Shown: positions 1-9,560, counted from the stretch's first letter. The stretch is 64,000 bases of DNA from Nesterenkonia sedimenti (GCF_012641515.1 NZ_JABAHY010000001.1:496001-560000); one strand, 5' to 3'. Notes: generated from the letters alone by a model not told the origin. Translations and numbers: made by a program.

Positions 1-67
1 CTCCCGTGAGGCGGAGTCCCAGGCTCCCCGCGGTGAGCGCAAAGCCACCGCCCAGTCCCGTTACTGA
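1..67 (+). CDS. C-terminal end of an unidentified protein (partial)
   Basis: An open frame enters from the left edge and stops at TGA (65-67). The visible end is about 21 residues, polar and charged, ending in SRY. It converges on mfd and stops just before a shared hairpin, which supports a real gene end. Nothing in so short a tail identifies the family. Confidence 0.4.
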   Translation, partial: SREAESQAPRGERKATAQSRY

Positions 68-74
68 GCGTTTC

Positions 75-88
75 GCCCCTGACGGGGC
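75..88. terminator. Hairpin between convergent gene ends
   Basis: GCCCC-TGAC-GGGGC is a perfect 5-bp stem with a 4-base loop. It sits between the stop of the left-edge gene and the stop of mfd. The position suits a bidirectional terminator, but there is no T-run, so termination is inferred. Confidence 0.45.
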
Positions 89-3000
89 CTACTGCTTGAA
101 CAGGGCCTCGTAGACCTGGCCCAACCATTCCAGCAGTGGCCCGTCAGTGAGGTCCTCCCCGCCGATCTTCTTGGTGGTGGGCTTAGTCAGCAGCACCTGT
201 TTCATCGCAGCCTTATGTTGCCCGCTGTACATCCGCTCCATGCGCAGCTGACGTGATTCGGCCAGCTCTTCGACCGGACCGAACCGGATGAACTTGCCCT
301 GAACTCCGACATCGGTGATGCCCACTGCCCGCATGCGGTTGCGGAACCTGGAGACTTCCACGAGGTTCTTCACCGGTTCGGGCAGTTCGCCGTAGCGGTC
401 ACTCCACTCAGCCACGACCTCATCGACCTTCTCATCGGTATCGGCTGCGGCCAGCTTCCGGTAGCCCTCCAGGCGGAGGGGTTCACTGGGCACGTATTCG
501 GCCGGGAGGTGAGCGTTGATCGGCAGTTCGATCTTGACCTCCTCGGGGTGGGTGTCCTCCTCGCCCCGGTAGTCCGCCACAGCCTCGCCGACCATCCGCA
601 GATAGAGATCGAAGCCGACTCCTTCGATATGTCCGGACTGTTCTCCGCCCAGGAGGTTTCCGGCTCCCCGGAGCTGGAGGTCCTTTTTGGCCAGCTGAAA
701 TCCGGCGCCGAGTTCGTTATGCGCTGCGACCGCTTTGAGCCGTTCCAGGGCGTCCTCGCCCAGGGGTTTCTCCGCGGGGTACAGAAAGTAGGCATAGGCC
801 CGTTCCCGGGACCGGCCGACTCGTCCACGCAGCTGGTGCAGCTGGGAGAGCCCGAAGGCACTGGCCTTGTCCACGATCAGGGTATTGGCGTTGGAGATAT
901 CGAGGCCGGTTTCGATGATGGTGGTTGAGACCAGCACATCGAAGCGGCGTTCCCAGAAGTCGTTGACGATGCGTTCCAGCTGGGTCTCCCCCATCTGGCC
1001 GTGGGCGACCTCCACCCGGGCCTCGGGGACCAGTTCACGCACCCGTGCGGCGACCCTATCGATATCGGCGACTCGGTTGTGCACGTAGAAGACTTGGCCT
1101 TCTCGCATGAGCTCGCGCCGGATGGCAGCCGAGATCTGTTTATCGGTATAGGGGCCCACATAGGTGAGCACCGGGTGGCGCTCCTCCGGTGGGGTGTTCA
1201 GCTCGGAGGTCTCCCGGATCCCGGCCAGGGACATCTCCAGGGTCCTGGGGATGGGGGTGGCGGTCATGGCCAGCACATCCACATTGGTCCGCATCTTCTT
1301 CAGCTGTTCCTTGTGCTCGACGCCGAAGCGCTGCTCCTCGTCGATGATCACCAGGCCGAGGTCCTTGAACTGAACCTCTTTGCTCAGCAGACGGTGGGTT
1401 CCGATGACGACGTCGATAGTCCCCTCTTTGAGACCGTTGAGGACATCCTTGGACTCCTTGGCGGTCTGGAACCGGGAGAGCGCCCGGACTCGGACGGGGA
1501 ATCCGGCATAGCGTTCGGTGAAGGTCTCATAGTGCTGGGAGACCAGCAGTGTGGTGGGCACCAGGACCGCAACCTGTTTGCCGTCCTGGACTGCTTTGAA
1601 GGCTGCCCGGATGGCGATTTCGGTTTTGCCGAAGCCCACATCCCCGGAGATGAGCCGGTCCATGGGGACCTCGGCTTCCATATCCCGTTTGACCTCGTCC
1701 ATGGCCGAGAGCTGGTCGGGGGTCTCCACATAGGGGAAGGCGTCCTCGAGCTCGGACTGCCAGGGGGTGTCGGTCTGGTAGGAGTGGCCGCGGGATGCCA
1801 TCCGGGCCGCATAGAGCCGGATGAGCTCGGCGGCGATCTCCTTGACCGCTTTACGGGCTTTGCGTTTGGTGGCTGCCCAGTCGGAGCCGCCCATTTTGGA
1901 GAGTTTGGGGGCATCCCCGCCGACGTACTGGGAGACCTGGTCCAGCTGGTCGGTGGGGATCATCAGCCGGTCCTTGGGTGCCCCGCGTTTGGAGGAGGCG
2001 TATTCCAGGACCATGTATTCGCGCATTCCGGCGGTCCCGGCGCGGATGGACTGCGGGGATCCCACCGGACGCTGGATGAGTTCGACGAACTGGCCGATGC
2101 CGTGCTGTTCGTGGACCACATAGTCCCCCTTGGCCAGGGAGAGCGGGTCCACGGGGTTCTTCTTCCGGCGGGTGGCGCGTTTCTTCCCGGCCCGGGAGTC
2201 CTGCCGGATGGAGCGGCCCAGCATCTCGGATTCGGTCAGCAGGGCGAGTTGCAGGGAGTCCACCCCGAAGCCCTCGGCCACATTGGCAGTGGTGACGGTG
2301 ATCTTCCCGGCGGCCGGGGCGTCGTCGAGGGTTTCTGCCAGCTCGTGGGGGACGTTGTGCTCTTCGAGCAGTTCACCCACGCGGATGGCTGAGCCGGAGC
2401 CGGCGGTGGTGACCACAACGGACCACTTATCGGCAGCGCGCTGGGCGAGGAATTCCATGACCTGTTCCACTGATCCCCGGTACCCGATGGGTTCCCGGGA
2501 GTCGATGGAGATGATATCGGCATCCTGTTCGAGGTCCTCGTCCAGGCCCAGGGAGGTGATCGACCACCAGCCGGTGCCGTTCTCCAGGGAGGATTCGCGG
2601 GTTTCGGTCAGGGACGCGAAGGCCCCGGATTCCAGGGAGGATTTTTCCTGCGCGGTGACATCGATAGGGGCTGAGGCGCCGTCGGAGCTTGCCTGCCAGG
2701 CGGCGGCGAGGAACTCCTCATTGGTGGCGGCCAGGTCATGGGCGCGGGTGCGGACCTTCTCGGGTTCCACCACCACGGCCAGGGAGCCTTCGGGCAGTTG
2801 GGAGACCAGCGGGACCATCCGCTCGGCCAGCACGGGGGCCAGGGATTCCATCCCTTCCACGGCCTGGTGCTGGCTGATCTTCTCCAGCATGTCCACCGCA
2901 TGGGGCATGGTGGCCATCAGCTCTTTGGCCTTGGCGGCGATCTCATCGGTGATCAGCAGTTCGCGGCAGGGTACGGCGTGAACGGTGGTGGGGGCATCAT

Positions 3001-3691
3001 CGGTCTCGATGGAGAGCTGGTCGGCCACGGCGAAGTGCCGCATCTGTTCGACCTCGTCACCGAAGAACTCCACACGTACCGGATGGGTCTCATTGGGTGG
3101 GAAGACATCGAGGATGCCGCCACGGACGGCGAACTCGCCGCGCCGGGTGACCATATCCACCCGGGAGTAGGCGGCTGCGGCCAGTCGGGTGACGACCTCA
3201 TCGAATTCGTAGAACTCACCGGTGGACAGGCTGACCGGTTCGAGGTCACCGAGACCTTCGACCAGCGGCTGGATGACCGCCCGGATGGGGGCGACGACGA
3301 TATCGAGTCCACCGGCATCTTCAGGATGGGCCAGCTGCCGCAGGATTCCCAGCCGGCGCCCGACTGTATCCGAGCGTGGGGAGAGCCGTTCATGCGGGAG
3401 GGTCTCCCAGGAGGGGAAGTGTCCGACCCGTGCCTGTGGGGCGTAGCAGCTGAGCGCTGATTCCAGCTCATCGGCTTCGCGATCGGTTGCGGTGATCGCC
3501 AGGGTGACGGCCTGACTGTGGTGTTTGCGCAGGTTCTCGGTGATCTCGGCCAGCAGCGCACCGCGCAGCCCCGAGGTAGCAGCGATCTGCACCTCATCGG
3601 TGCGTTCAGCTGCAGGGTGGCCCGCCGCAGATGCCACTCGGGCATACGACGACGCCTCCGCCAATGCGGCTCGCAGACCTTTCAGAGACAC
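89..3691 (-). CDS. mfd: Transcription-repair coupling factor Mfd
   Basis: Mfd is the DNA translocase that removes RNA polymerase stalled at lesions and recruits UvrA. The 1200-residue product has the expected full length. It shows an N-terminal UvrB-like region, the RNA-polymerase-interaction region with [12 protein letters not shown] (about 523-534), Walker A GDVGFGKT (683-690), Walker B DEEQ (784-787), the helicase motif RGRVGRS, and a C-terminal TRCF domain. The start is GTG with GAGGTG seven bases upstream. In many actinobacteria pth lies directly upstream; here about 17 kb of accessory genes separates them. Confidence 0.97.
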   Translation of the reverse strand: MSLKGLRAALAEASSYARVASAAGHPAAERTDEVQIAATSGLRGALLAEITENLRKHHSQAVTLAITATDREADELESALSCYAPQARVGHFPSWETLPHERLSPRSDTVGRRLGILRQLAHPEDAGGLDIVVAPIRAVIQPLVEGLGDLEPVSLSTGEFYEFDEVVTRLAAAAYSRVDMVTRRGEFAVRGGILDVFPPNETHPVRVEFFGDEVEQMRHFAVADQLSIETDDAPTTVHAVPCRELLITDEIAAKAKELMATMPHAVDMLEKISQHQAVEGMESLAPVLAERMVPLVSQLPEGSLAVVVEPEKVRTRAHDLAATNEEFLAAAWQASSDGASAPIDVTAQEKSSLESGAFASLTETRESSLENGTGWWSITSLGLDEDLEQDADIISIDSREPIGYRGSVEQVMEFLAQRAADKWSVVVTTAGSGSAIRVGELLEEHNVPHELAETLDDAPAAGKITVTTANVAEGFGVDSLQLALLTESEMLGRSIRQDSRAGKKRATRRKKNPVDPLSLAKGDYVVHEQHGIGQFVELIQRPVGSPQSIRAGTAGMREYMVLEYASSKRGAPKDRLMIPTDQLDQVSQYVGGDAPKLSKMGGSDWAATKRKARKAVKEIAAELIRLYAARMASRGHSYQTDTPWQSELEDAFPYVETPDQLSAMDEVKRDMEAEVPMDRLISGDVGFGKTEIAIRAAFKAVQDGKQVAVLVPTTLLVSQHYETFTERYAGFPVRVRALSRFQTAKESKDVLNGLKEGTIDVVIGTHRLLSKEVQFKDLGLVIIDEEQRFGVEHKEQLKKMRTNVDVLAMTATPIPRTLEMSLAGIRETSELNTPPEERHPVLTYVGPYTDKQISAAIRRELMREGQVFYVHNRVADIDRVAARVRELVPEARVEVAHGQMGETQLERIVNDFWERRFDVLVSTTIIETGLDISNANTLIVDKASAFGLSQLHQLRGRVGRSRERAYAYFLYPAEKPLGEDALERLKAVAAHNELGAGFQLAKKDLQLRGAGNLLGGEQSGHIEGVGFDLYLRMVGEAVADYRGEEDTHPEEVKIELPINAHLPAEYVPSEPLRLEGYRKLAAADTDEKVDEVVAEWSDRYGELPEPVKNLVEVSRFRNRMRAVGITDVGVQGKFIRFGPVEELAESRQLRMERMYSGQHKAAMKQVLLTKPTTKKIGGEDLTDGPLLEWLGQVYEALFKQ

Positions 3692-3716
3692 AAGAACACC
3701 TCACCACAGAACTGAA

Positions 3717-3737
3717 GGGGAGAAAATAGACCTCCCC
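3717..3737 (-). terminator. Hairpin between the fused remnant and mfd
   Basis: GGGGAG, nine bases, CTCCCC forms a perfect 6-bp stem in the short gap after the fusion ORF and upstream of mfd. It may end transcription of the remnant before mfd. There is no clear T-run on the minus strand, so an mfd control element is also possible. Confidence 0.4.
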
Positions 3738-3741
3738 TACA

Positions 3742-4113
3742 TTACCGGAGATAACCCTGGGAGTAGGCTGCGGCAACTGCTGCAGCGCGGTCCTTGACCC
3801 CGAGCTTTGTATAGGCATGTATGAGATGGGTCTTCACTGTGGCCTCACTGATGAACAGTTCTTTAGCTGTTTCTCGATTGGTCAGCCCTGAGAGGTCCGA
3901 TGGGTTGCGCTGGGGGTCCAGTCCGCAGACGGTGACGGAGCCGCTGTCGGGGCTCCGCAGCCCGGAGATGCACTCGACTGTGGTGGTCTTTCCAGCACCG
4001 TTCGGTCCGAGGATGCCGAAGATCTCGCCTTTGCTCGCGCTGAAGCTCACATCGTCCACGGCCGTGTGCCCGCCATAGCGTTTGGTGAGGTTTTTGATGT
4101 TGAGGATCGTCAT
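3742..4113 (-). pseudogene. ABC-transporter ATPase N-terminus fused to a LuxR-type HTH (deletion scar)
   Basis: From the likely ATG at 4113 the ORF gives 123 residues. The first ~73 are the start of an ABC-type ATPase: TKRYGGHTAVDDVSF, then Walker A GPNGAGKTTT, then GLDPQRNPSDL. The protein then switches abruptly to the end of a NarL/LuxR response-regulator HTH: GLTNRETAKELFISEATVKT and KLGVKDRAAAVAAAYSQG. Signature motif, Walker B, D-loop and receiver domain are all missing. The usual cassette order ATPase, permease, histidine kinase, response regulator explains this as one in-frame deletion that kept only the two ends. The join lies near 3885-3897. Any expressed product is unlikely to transport or respond to phosphorylation, although the HTH is intact. 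Confidence 0.85.
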
Positions 4114-4192
4114 ATATCCAGACTGTCGCTCCCAGCACGAGGGCACATCGACGATCTGGGTGGAACTGGACAGCCCTTCGGCTGAGTCACAT

Positions 4193-4210
4193 ATCCACCG
4201 ATCGGTGGAT
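4193..4210. promoter_or_regulatory. Perfect 18-bp palindrome at a gene start
   Basis: ATCCACCGATCGGTGGAT is a perfect palindrome that overlaps the first possible ATG (4209) of the downstream gene. It lies between the divergent ABC/LuxR remnant and the maleylpyruvate-isomerase-like gene. Symmetry and position suit a dimeric repressor operator. No regulator gene is adjacent today; the lost response regulator of the collapsed cassette is one possibility. Confidence 0.55.
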
Positions 4211-4934
4211 GCGGGGTATGCTCCACAACGTGATCTCTCCCACTGGACGGCCGTGGTTGGATGAGCTGGCCTCGGCCACTGAACAGTTTCGGGCGGTTAT
4301 CGCCTCAGCAGAGAACCACGACGCCCTGAGCACCCCAGTTGCTGCCTGCCCGGGGTGGGATCTGCAAGAGCTGGCGATTCACGTGGGACGGACGCATCTG
4401 TGGGCCACTCAGATCCTGGCCGGGGCGGATCCCCGCGATCGGCCACAGGATAATCCCAAGGGTCCATTGGCGCCCTGGTATGCCGGCATAGCGGAGAATC
4501 TGCGGCATGCCCTGGCCGAGGCAGGTCCCCATGCACCCTGCTGGACACTGGTGAAGGAGCAGCGCACGGCCTTGTTCTGGCAGCGTCGGCAGGTACATGA
4601 GACCTTGGTGCATCTCTGGGATGCCCGCTCTGCCCTGAGCCAACAGACAGAGTTCGACAAAGCCCTGGCCTTTGACGGCATCGCCGAGATCCGCGATGTC
4701 ATGTATCCGCGTATGCTCCGCGCCGGCCGGGTGGATCCACTGCCGGTGAGCCTCGCAATATCAGCGACCGATCTCGAGGCTGAGCTCGTGGTGATCGGCG
4801 AGGCCCCGGAGGAGGCTGTCTTAGAGGGACCAGCCGCGGAGCTTCTGCTTCTGCTCTGGCACCGACTCCCCTGGGACGATACTTACGGGGATCAGCGAGC
4901 TGCCGATCTCGTTGCTCAAGCATTGGTGCCCTGA
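4209..4934 (+). CDS. Mycothiol-dependent maleylpyruvate isomerase-like protein (DinB/MDMPI fold)
   Basis: The 241-residue protein begins with the helical pattern of the TIGR03083/MDMPI family: LDELASATEQFRAVI, then TPVAACPGWDLQELAIHVG with the conserved PGW and HVG elements, and a later QRRQVHETLVHLWDA segment with the metal-binding-type His. Members are actinobacterial DinB-fold proteins; some use mycothiol as cofactor, and most have no known substrate. Two ATGs are possible (4209, 4218). The first overlaps an 18-bp palindrome and neither has a strong ribosome-binding site. The stop overlaps the next start (TGATG), so the two genes are probably co-translated. Confidence 0.75.
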   Translation: MRGMLHNVISPTGRPWLDELASATEQFRAVIASAENHDALSTPVAACPGWDLQELAIHVGRTHLWATQILAGADPRDRPQDNPKGPLAPWYAGIAENLRHALAEAGPHAPCWTLVKEQRTALFWQRRQVHETLVHLWDARSALSQQTEFDKALAFDGIAEIRDVMYPRMLRAGRVDPLPVSLAISATDLEAELVVIGEAPEEAVLEGPAAELLLLLWHRLPWDDTYGDQRAADLVAQALVP

Positions 4935-5584
4935 TGGCCCTCCACCGCCCCCAGTTGGACCTGCGTGAGCCCAGGCATCTGGTGCCTGGCACCAGCAGTG
5001 AGCTGCTAGGCGAGGCCGAGGGGCTGAGCTTCGAGGGTCAGGAGTTGGTCGGTGAGGACATCAGCGGGGGCAGCTTTGTTGAATGCTCACTGCAGAACCT
5101 CTATGTCATGGATTCTGATCTCTCGGCGGTGACCATTGCTGAGACTTGGATCCGCGGGTTGAATGCCCCGCATCTGTCAGCTCCTCGCTCCTCCTGGCGG
5201 GATGTACTGCTGACCGGCTCCCGGATTGGTGCTGCTGACCTCTATGACGGTGTCCTGGATTCGGTGCATATCCAGGGCTCTAAATTGGACCTGGTGAATC
5301 TCCGTGGGGCCAAGCTGTCCGATGTCGTCTTCGAAAACTGCACTATCGGGGAACTTGATCTCGCCGGCTGCAGCGCCAAGCGGGTGCAGTTCATCGGCTG
5401 TCAGGTGGAGACCTTTGCAGCGACACAGGCCAGTTTCGCCCATGTTGATCTCACCGGCGCCGAGCTGAGCAGGATTATCGGTATTGATTCGCTTCGAGGT
5501 GCTGTGATCAGTCCGATGCAGCTGAGCGAACTGGCCCCGAGTCTCGCTGAGCATCTGGGGCTGACCGTTCTGGAGGACATCTAA
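4934..5584 (+). CDS. Pentapeptide-repeat protein
   Basis: The 216-residue protein is a run of short A(D/N)LXX-like units, for example VNLRGAKLSDVVF, LDLAGCSAKRVQF and VDLTGAELSRI. Repeats of this kind fold into a right-handed quadrilateral beta-helix. No signal peptide or membrane segment is visible, so it is probably cytoplasmic. Some relatives mimic DNA and protect gyrase, but most have unknown roles, and no such role is shown here. The start overlaps the previous stop by one base (TGATG), which indicates translational coupling. Confidence 0.85.
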   Translation: MALHRPQLDLREPRHLVPGTSSELLGEAEGLSFEGQELVGEDISGGSFVECSLQNLYVMDSDLSAVTIAETWIRGLNAPHLSAPRSSWRDVLLTGSRIGAADLYDGVLDSVHIQGSKLDLVNLRGAKLSDVVFENCTIGELDLAGCSAKRVQFIGCQVETFAATQASFAHVDLTGAELSRIIGIDSLRGAVISPMQLSELAPSLAEHLGLTVLEDI

Positions 5585-5613
5585 AAGGCAATGTCCGATT
5601 TCCGCTGGACAAG

Positions 5614-5631
5614 CCACCGGGCAGGCGGTGG
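5614..5631. terminator. Perfect 6-bp hairpin before the ada-alkA gene
   Basis: CCACCG-ggcagg-CGGTGG lies in the 56-base gap between the pentapeptide gene and the alkylation-repair gene. It could end the upstream operon. It could also be an operator for the repair genes, because there is no T-run after it and the next start codon follows within ten bases. Confidence 0.35.
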
Positions 5632-5640
5632 GATGGGAGT

Positions 5641-7227
5641 ATGCAGGCACAGGCGGCACTGACCGAGGATCCGGATTTCACCCGGCGGTATCGTGCTGTG
5701 AAGTCTCGAGATCCCCGGTTTGATGGCCAGCTGTTCTTGGCGGTCTCAACCACCGGTATCTACTGCCGACCCTCCTGTCCGGCGCGAACCCCGAAACCGG
5801 AGAATGTCACTTTCTACACCACCTCGGCGGCTGCCCATGAGGCCGGCTACCGCGCGTGCAAACGGTGTCTGCCCGATGCGACCCCAGGCTCCCCGGAGTG
5901 GAATCTTCGCCAGGATCTCGCCGGCCGGGCCATGCGGCTGATCCGTGAGGGTGTGATGAACCAGGGCGGGGTCGAGGCGCTGAGCACACGATTGGGCTAC
6001 ACCAGCAGGCACCTGCACCGGATTCTGCGCGCGGAATTGGGTGCCGGTCCCCTGGCACTGGCTCGGGCACAGCGGGCGCATACCGCCCGGGCCTTATTGA
6101 GCACCACGGAGCTGTCAGTATCGGATGTGGCTTTCGCCGCGGGGTTCTCCTCGGTGCGCCAGTTCAATGCCACCGTCCGTGAGGTCTTCGACTGCTCTCC
6201 CTCACAGATCCGCAGCCGCACCCAGCACCTTGAGGTCACTGCGCAGCAGGCCCCGGATACTCCTCTGGTCTTGACTCTGGACTTGCCCGTCCGGCAGCCC
6301 TTTGATGCTCCCGGGGTTTTCCGCTTCCTGGCCGAGCGGGCGATAGATGGAGTGGAGGCCGCAGAGCTCAGAGCGCGCTATCTACGTTTTGCTCGGACCG
6401 TACACCTGCCACAGGGGCCTGGAGCGTTGGAGGTCACCGCGCAGCTGGTGGAGGGAGAGTGGCTGCCCCGGCTGTCCTGTGAGCTCAGTTCCCTGGCCGA
6501 TGTGCCCTCCGCAGTGGCTGCCGCGCGCAGGCTCCTGGACCTCGATGCTGATCCGCTCGGGATTGATTCCGCCCTGTCCGAGGACCCTGTCCTGCAGCCG
6601 CGAGTATCCGCGGTTCGAGGAATCCGGCTGCCAGGCACAGTTGAGCCTCAGGAGTATCTGGTCCGGGCTATTGTCGGTCAGCAGATCTCGGTCTCAGCGG
6701 CCCGGGCTCATCTCTGCCGTCTGGCGGGGCTCTTGGGGACGCCTTATGAGTCCAGGATTGCGGGGCTGAGCAGGCTGTTCCCCTCCCCCGCTGAGATCCT
6801 GGCGGGTGTGCCGGAGCCTGTTTCGGGGCAAACCCCTGACCCCCAGCGGCCGCTGAGGCTGCCGGCACGGTCGGTGAAGACAATCAGGACCGCATGCGCA
6901 GCCCTGGTGGAGGGGCAGTTGGATATGCACAGTGGTCGTGAGCCTGCTGCGATGCGTGAAGAGTTGAAATCAATGCCGGGTATCGGTGAGTGGACGGCTG
7001 CTTATCTGTCGCTGCGCCTGCTCGGGGATCCCGATGTGTGGATGACCGGAGATGTTGCACTGATCGCCGGTGCCAAGAAGCTGGGCCTGATCCCAGATGA
7101 CCTCCTCAAGGCGGCTGCCCACCGGGAACTTGCTGAGACTGCCAACCGCTGGTCGCCCTGGCGGTCCTATGCCGCTATGCACCTATGGGCTGCTGCATCT
7201 GCCCAGAAGGAAGGACCTCACCCATGA
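5641..7227 (+). CDS. alkA: Ada-AlkA fusion: alkylation-response regulator and 3-methyladenine DNA glycosylase
   Basis: The 528-residue protein joins three parts. The N-terminal Ada methyl-phosphotriester zinc domain has C42, C46 (CRPSC), C73 and C76 (CKRC). An AraC-type helix-turn-helix follows at about 95-200 (STRLGYTSRHLHRILRAELG; SVSDVAFAAGFSSVRQFN). The AlkA part has an N-terminal fold and a helix-hairpin-helix (MPGIGEWTAAYLSLR) followed by TGDVAL, where the catalytic Asp is expected. The same layout is known in mycobacterial AlkA. It should sense alkylated DNA backbone, activate transcription and excise alkylated bases. The stop overlaps the next start (ATGA), tying it to the methyltransferase. 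Confidence 0.93.
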   Translation: MQAQAALTEDPDFTRRYRAVKSRDPRFDGQLFLAVSTTGIYCRPSCPARTPKPENVTFYTTSAAAHEAGYRACKRCLPDATPGSPEWNLRQDLAGRAMRLIREGVMNQGGVEALSTRLGYTSRHLHRILRAELGAGPLALARAQRAHTARALLSTTELSVSDVAFAAGFSSVRQFNATVREVFDCSPSQIRSRTQHLEVTAQQAPDTPLVLTLDLPVRQPFDAPGVFRFLAERAIDGVEAAELRARYLRFARTVHLPQGPGALEVTAQLVEGEWLPRLSCELSSLADVPSAVAAARRLLDLDADPLGIDSALSEDPVLQPRVSAVRGIRLPGTVEPQEYLVRAIVGQQISVSAARAHLCRLAGLLGTPYESRIAGLSRLFPSPAEILAGVPEPVSGQTPDPQRPLRLPARSVKTIRTACAALVEGQLDMHSGREPAAMREELKSMPGIGEWTAAYLSLRLLGDPDVWMTGDVALIAGAKKLGLIPDDLLKAAAHRELAETANRWSPWRSYAAMHLWAAASAQKEGPHP

Positions 7228-7730
7228 CAAGTCTGTATACCTCCCAGATGGATACCCCTGATGGGGCCTTCAGCATTGTGACCGATGAATCGGCGGTATT
7301 AGCCTCGGGGTGGACCGAGGATGTCGACCTCCTCATCTCGCTGGTCCACCCATCCCTGCGGGGCACAGCAGTGGATTCAGAGGGCCCCCGGGTCTTGGCG
7401 GAGGCGCAGGATGCAGTGACCGTCTATTACGACGGCGACCACTGGGCTCCGATGCGCGTTGCAGTGCATCAGCAGTCGGGGCCGTTTCGGCAGCATGCTT
7501 GGGAGGTGCTGCGTGAGGTCGAGCCGGGAGCTCCAGATACGTATGCGGAGTATGCCGCACGGTCGGGGAACCCGGGTGCTGTACGTGCGGCGGCAGGGGC
7601 CTGCGCGAAGAATGCTGCTGCCCTGTTCGTGCCGTGTCATCGGGTGATCCGGACAGGCGGCTCCCTGGGTGGGTTCCGCTATGGATTGCGGATCAAGGAA
7701 AGCCTGTTGAAACGGGAGTCGCGCTCTTAG
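7224..7730 (+). CDS. ogt: Methylated-DNA-protein-cysteine S-methyltransferase (Ogt)
   Basis: The 168-residue enzyme takes the alkyl group from O6-alkylguanine onto its own cysteine in a suicidal reaction. The active site VPCHRVI places the acceptor at C138. The preceding YAEYAARSGNPGAVRAAAGAC is the family's DNA-binding and arginine-finger region. The start at 7224 is fixed by the ATGA overlap with ada-alkA, giving a two-gene direct-repair plus base-excision operon. Its last 38 bases overlap the convergent HNH gene, so the two 3' ends are interlocked. Confidence 0.93.
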   Translation: MTSLYTSQMDTPDGAFSIVTDESAVLASGWTEDVDLLISLVHPSLRGTAVDSEGPRVLAEAQDAVTVYYDGDHWAPMRVAVHQQSGPFRQHAWEVLREVEPGAPDTYAEYAARSGNPGAVRAAAGACAKNAAALFVPCHRVIRTGGSLGGFRYGLRIKESLLKRESRS

Positions 7731-9078
7731 GCACCTCAAGGTAGCCATGGGACTTCATCTTGTGGTGGCGTCTGCACAGTGCCCAGAGGTTTGAGGCGGT
7801 GGTTGCCCCAGCCCGCTCGAAGGGGATTTGGTGGTCGAGATCGCTGCGTTCGGCCGAGACCACGCATCCGGGTGCCTGACATGTTCCGTCTCGGAAGATG
7901 ATGGCATCGCGGAGGCTGTCCGGTGGGAACCGGCCGTTGTAGACGACGCTGAGGATGTCTCGTTCTGCTTCTTTGGGGTTGGGTCGTGTTCCTGCGGTGT
8001 ACCACTGGTGTTCGGCGGCGGGGTCCGCAGCTAGCTTTCGGAACTCTGGGGCGGGGAGGACCCATGACCTATCGGCGCCGATGGCCGGCTCATTGGATTC
8101 TCCGGTCAGGGTTTCCTCTGGGACCATCACGCAGATCTTTGCCGAAATGGGCACGCCATAGCAGTGCCCGTCTCGCAGCCAGGCGCTGAAGAGGTCGGCC
8201 TCTCGCTGCTGCAGGGTTCGCTCATCGGTCTGATCACCATAGAGCAGAGGGTCGTGGCCCTGATAGCGACCGTCGTGGTCGATATCCCGCGATGGGGGTT
8301 CTGCCACGGGCTGGTGGGGAGCCAAGGGGTCGGTCAGGGTCTCTGCAGCAGCCGGTGGCGGCGGAACTTCACAGTCTTTGGGTCTGGCCCGGTCCATGGA
8401 TCGGGCTGCTGCACGGAGTTTCTTGGCAATGGCCTCTGCTTCTGGGGTGGGCAGCAGAGCTTGAATGAGGCTGACACCGTCTTCACCGTGGCGGACGCTC
8501 ACGTACCGGTCTTGGACGGCTTTCTCGACCTGGGCTTCGAAGAGTTCGATATCCAGTGTGGGGATTTTACGTTTCAGCCAGCGCTTGAGTTCCGCAGGGG
8601 TCTTCCCTGGGGCGATCTCGGCTACATCTGTGTCCAGGATTTCCAGGAGGTCGGGGCGGTCTTCGATGGGTCTGATGGCTGATCCGAGAGTACAGAGTTT
8701 TTCCCGGTCCACGGCACCGGAGGTGAAGAGTCCCCAGAAGATGGGCATTGTGTCGCGGATGAGTTTCGCCTCGGTGAGCAGGCCGGCGGCGGTGTATTCA
8801 CTCATCTCCAGGATGAAGGAGGCGTCTTTGACTGCTGCTTGCTCGGCAACCAGTTGCGCAAAGGCATTCTCCTTCTCAGCTTCCTTACTGCAGTGCTCCC
8901 AGTAGGCCAATAATTGAGCGACCTGCTCAGCACAGCGACGCCGGAATTCAACACCTGTATTCCAAGCAGCGGCAAGCTGTGGCTCAACCATAAGAGAGGC
9001 CACACGCTCCGGCACTTTGGGCCGGTTCTGCCGCTGTTTATCTTTCATACTTGCCACACTAACCAGGGGCCCGGACAT
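7693..9078 (-). CDS. DUF222 / HNH endonuclease domain protein
   Basis: The 461-residue protein has the actinobacterial layout of an N-terminal helical DUF222 region (about 30-250), a Pro/Ala-rich linker with PPPPAAAE, and a C-terminal HNH nuclease fold with CQAPGC, DLDHQIPF, NLWALCRRHHKMKSHG. The Cys pairs and the DH/H residues for metal binding are all present. These genes occur in many copies in actinobacteria, and their role is not settled; mobility or defence is often suggested. Start: ATG at 9078 with AGAAGGAA upstream. The 3' end overlaps ogt by 38 bases. Confidence 0.88.
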   Translation of the reverse strand: MSGPLVSVASMKDKQRQNRPKVPERVASLMVEPQLAAAWNTGVEFRRRCAEQVAQLLAYWEHCSKEAEKENAFAQLVAEQAAVKDASFILEMSEYTAAGLLTEAKLIRDTMPIFWGLFTSGAVDREKLCTLGSAIRPIEDRPDLLEILDTDVAEIAPGKTPAELKRWLKRKIPTLDIELFEAQVEKAVQDRYVSVRHGEDGVSLIQALLPTPEAEAIAKKLRAAARSMDRARPKDCEVPPPPAAAETLTDPLAPHQPVAEPPSRDIDHDGRYQGHDPLLYGDQTDERTLQQREADLFSAWLRDGHCYGVPISAKICVMVPEETLTGESNEPAIGADRSWVLPAPEFRKLAADPAAEHQWYTAGTRPNPKEAERDILSVVYNGRFPPDSLRDAIIFRDGTCQAPGCVVSAERSDLDHQIPFERAGATTASNLWALCRRHHKMKSHGYLEVPKSATPVSTGFP

Positions 9079-9127
9079 GCCGATATTCCTTCTGATCCGG
9101 CAGGCCGAACTGCTCCAGCAGCGGTGA

Positions 9128-9553
9128 TCAAGCCACGTCTTGAAAGAGGGTTATCTGCAGTCCCGCGGGCGCTTCGAGCCGGGAGTTCAGGGAGCCCCAG
9201 GGAGTCAGCGTTGGTTCTGCGGTGAGCTGCGCCCCGGCTGCTGTGGCCTGCTGTGTGTGGATTGCGGCGTCGTCGACCTCAAAGGCCACTCGCAGTCTCG
9301 CACTGGGCTGGCCCTGGGCTTCTACTGAGTCGATCATCCGCACCTGTTCGGTATTGGCCAGCTCCAGGGTGGCGCGTCCGGCGTCGAGGATCCCTACCCG
9401 TGCATCACCGTCACCCTCGTAGGCGGCCTCTTCGGGCAGCCGCAGCACGTCTCGGTAGAAGGTCAGGGCTGATTCGAAGTCCTCGGCGTGGACGACCAGG
9501 CGCAGTTGACGCACCGGGGAAGTGTTCTGTGGTGGTGTGTTGTTGTTCTCCAT
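9128..9553 (-). CDS. VOC (glyoxalase/bleomycin-resistance fold) protein
   Basis: The 141-residue protein from ATG 9553 shows the two-module VOC pattern: RQLRLVVHAEDFESALTFYRD at the N-terminus and VAFEVDDAAIHTQQATAAGA with APAGLQITLFQD at the C-terminus. Such proteins bind or transform small molecules at a metal site; the substrate cannot be read from sequence. The start was chosen at the ATG 7 bases after a TAGCCT -10 box. It is divergent from a MerR regulator only 45 bases away, which probably controls it. Confidence 0.82.
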   Translation of the reverse strand: MENNNTPPQNTSPVRQLRLVVHAEDFESALTFYRDVLRLPEEAAYEGDGDARVGILDAGRATLELANTEQVRMIDSVEAQGQPSARLRVAFEVDDAAIHTQQATAAGAQLTAEPTLTPWGSLNSRLEAPAGLQITLFQDVA

Positions 9554-9560
9554 AACCCAG

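Noticed and set aside
1001-2392. 463-codon plus-strand ORF opposite mfd
   Set aside because: Antisense of a clear Mfd gene; composition is Gly/His/Asp-rich, typical of a mirrored frame in G+C-rich DNA.
7693-9078. DUF222 HNH gene as a homing endonuclease or transposon
   Set aside because: No intron, intein, terminal repeats or interrupted host gene is visible.
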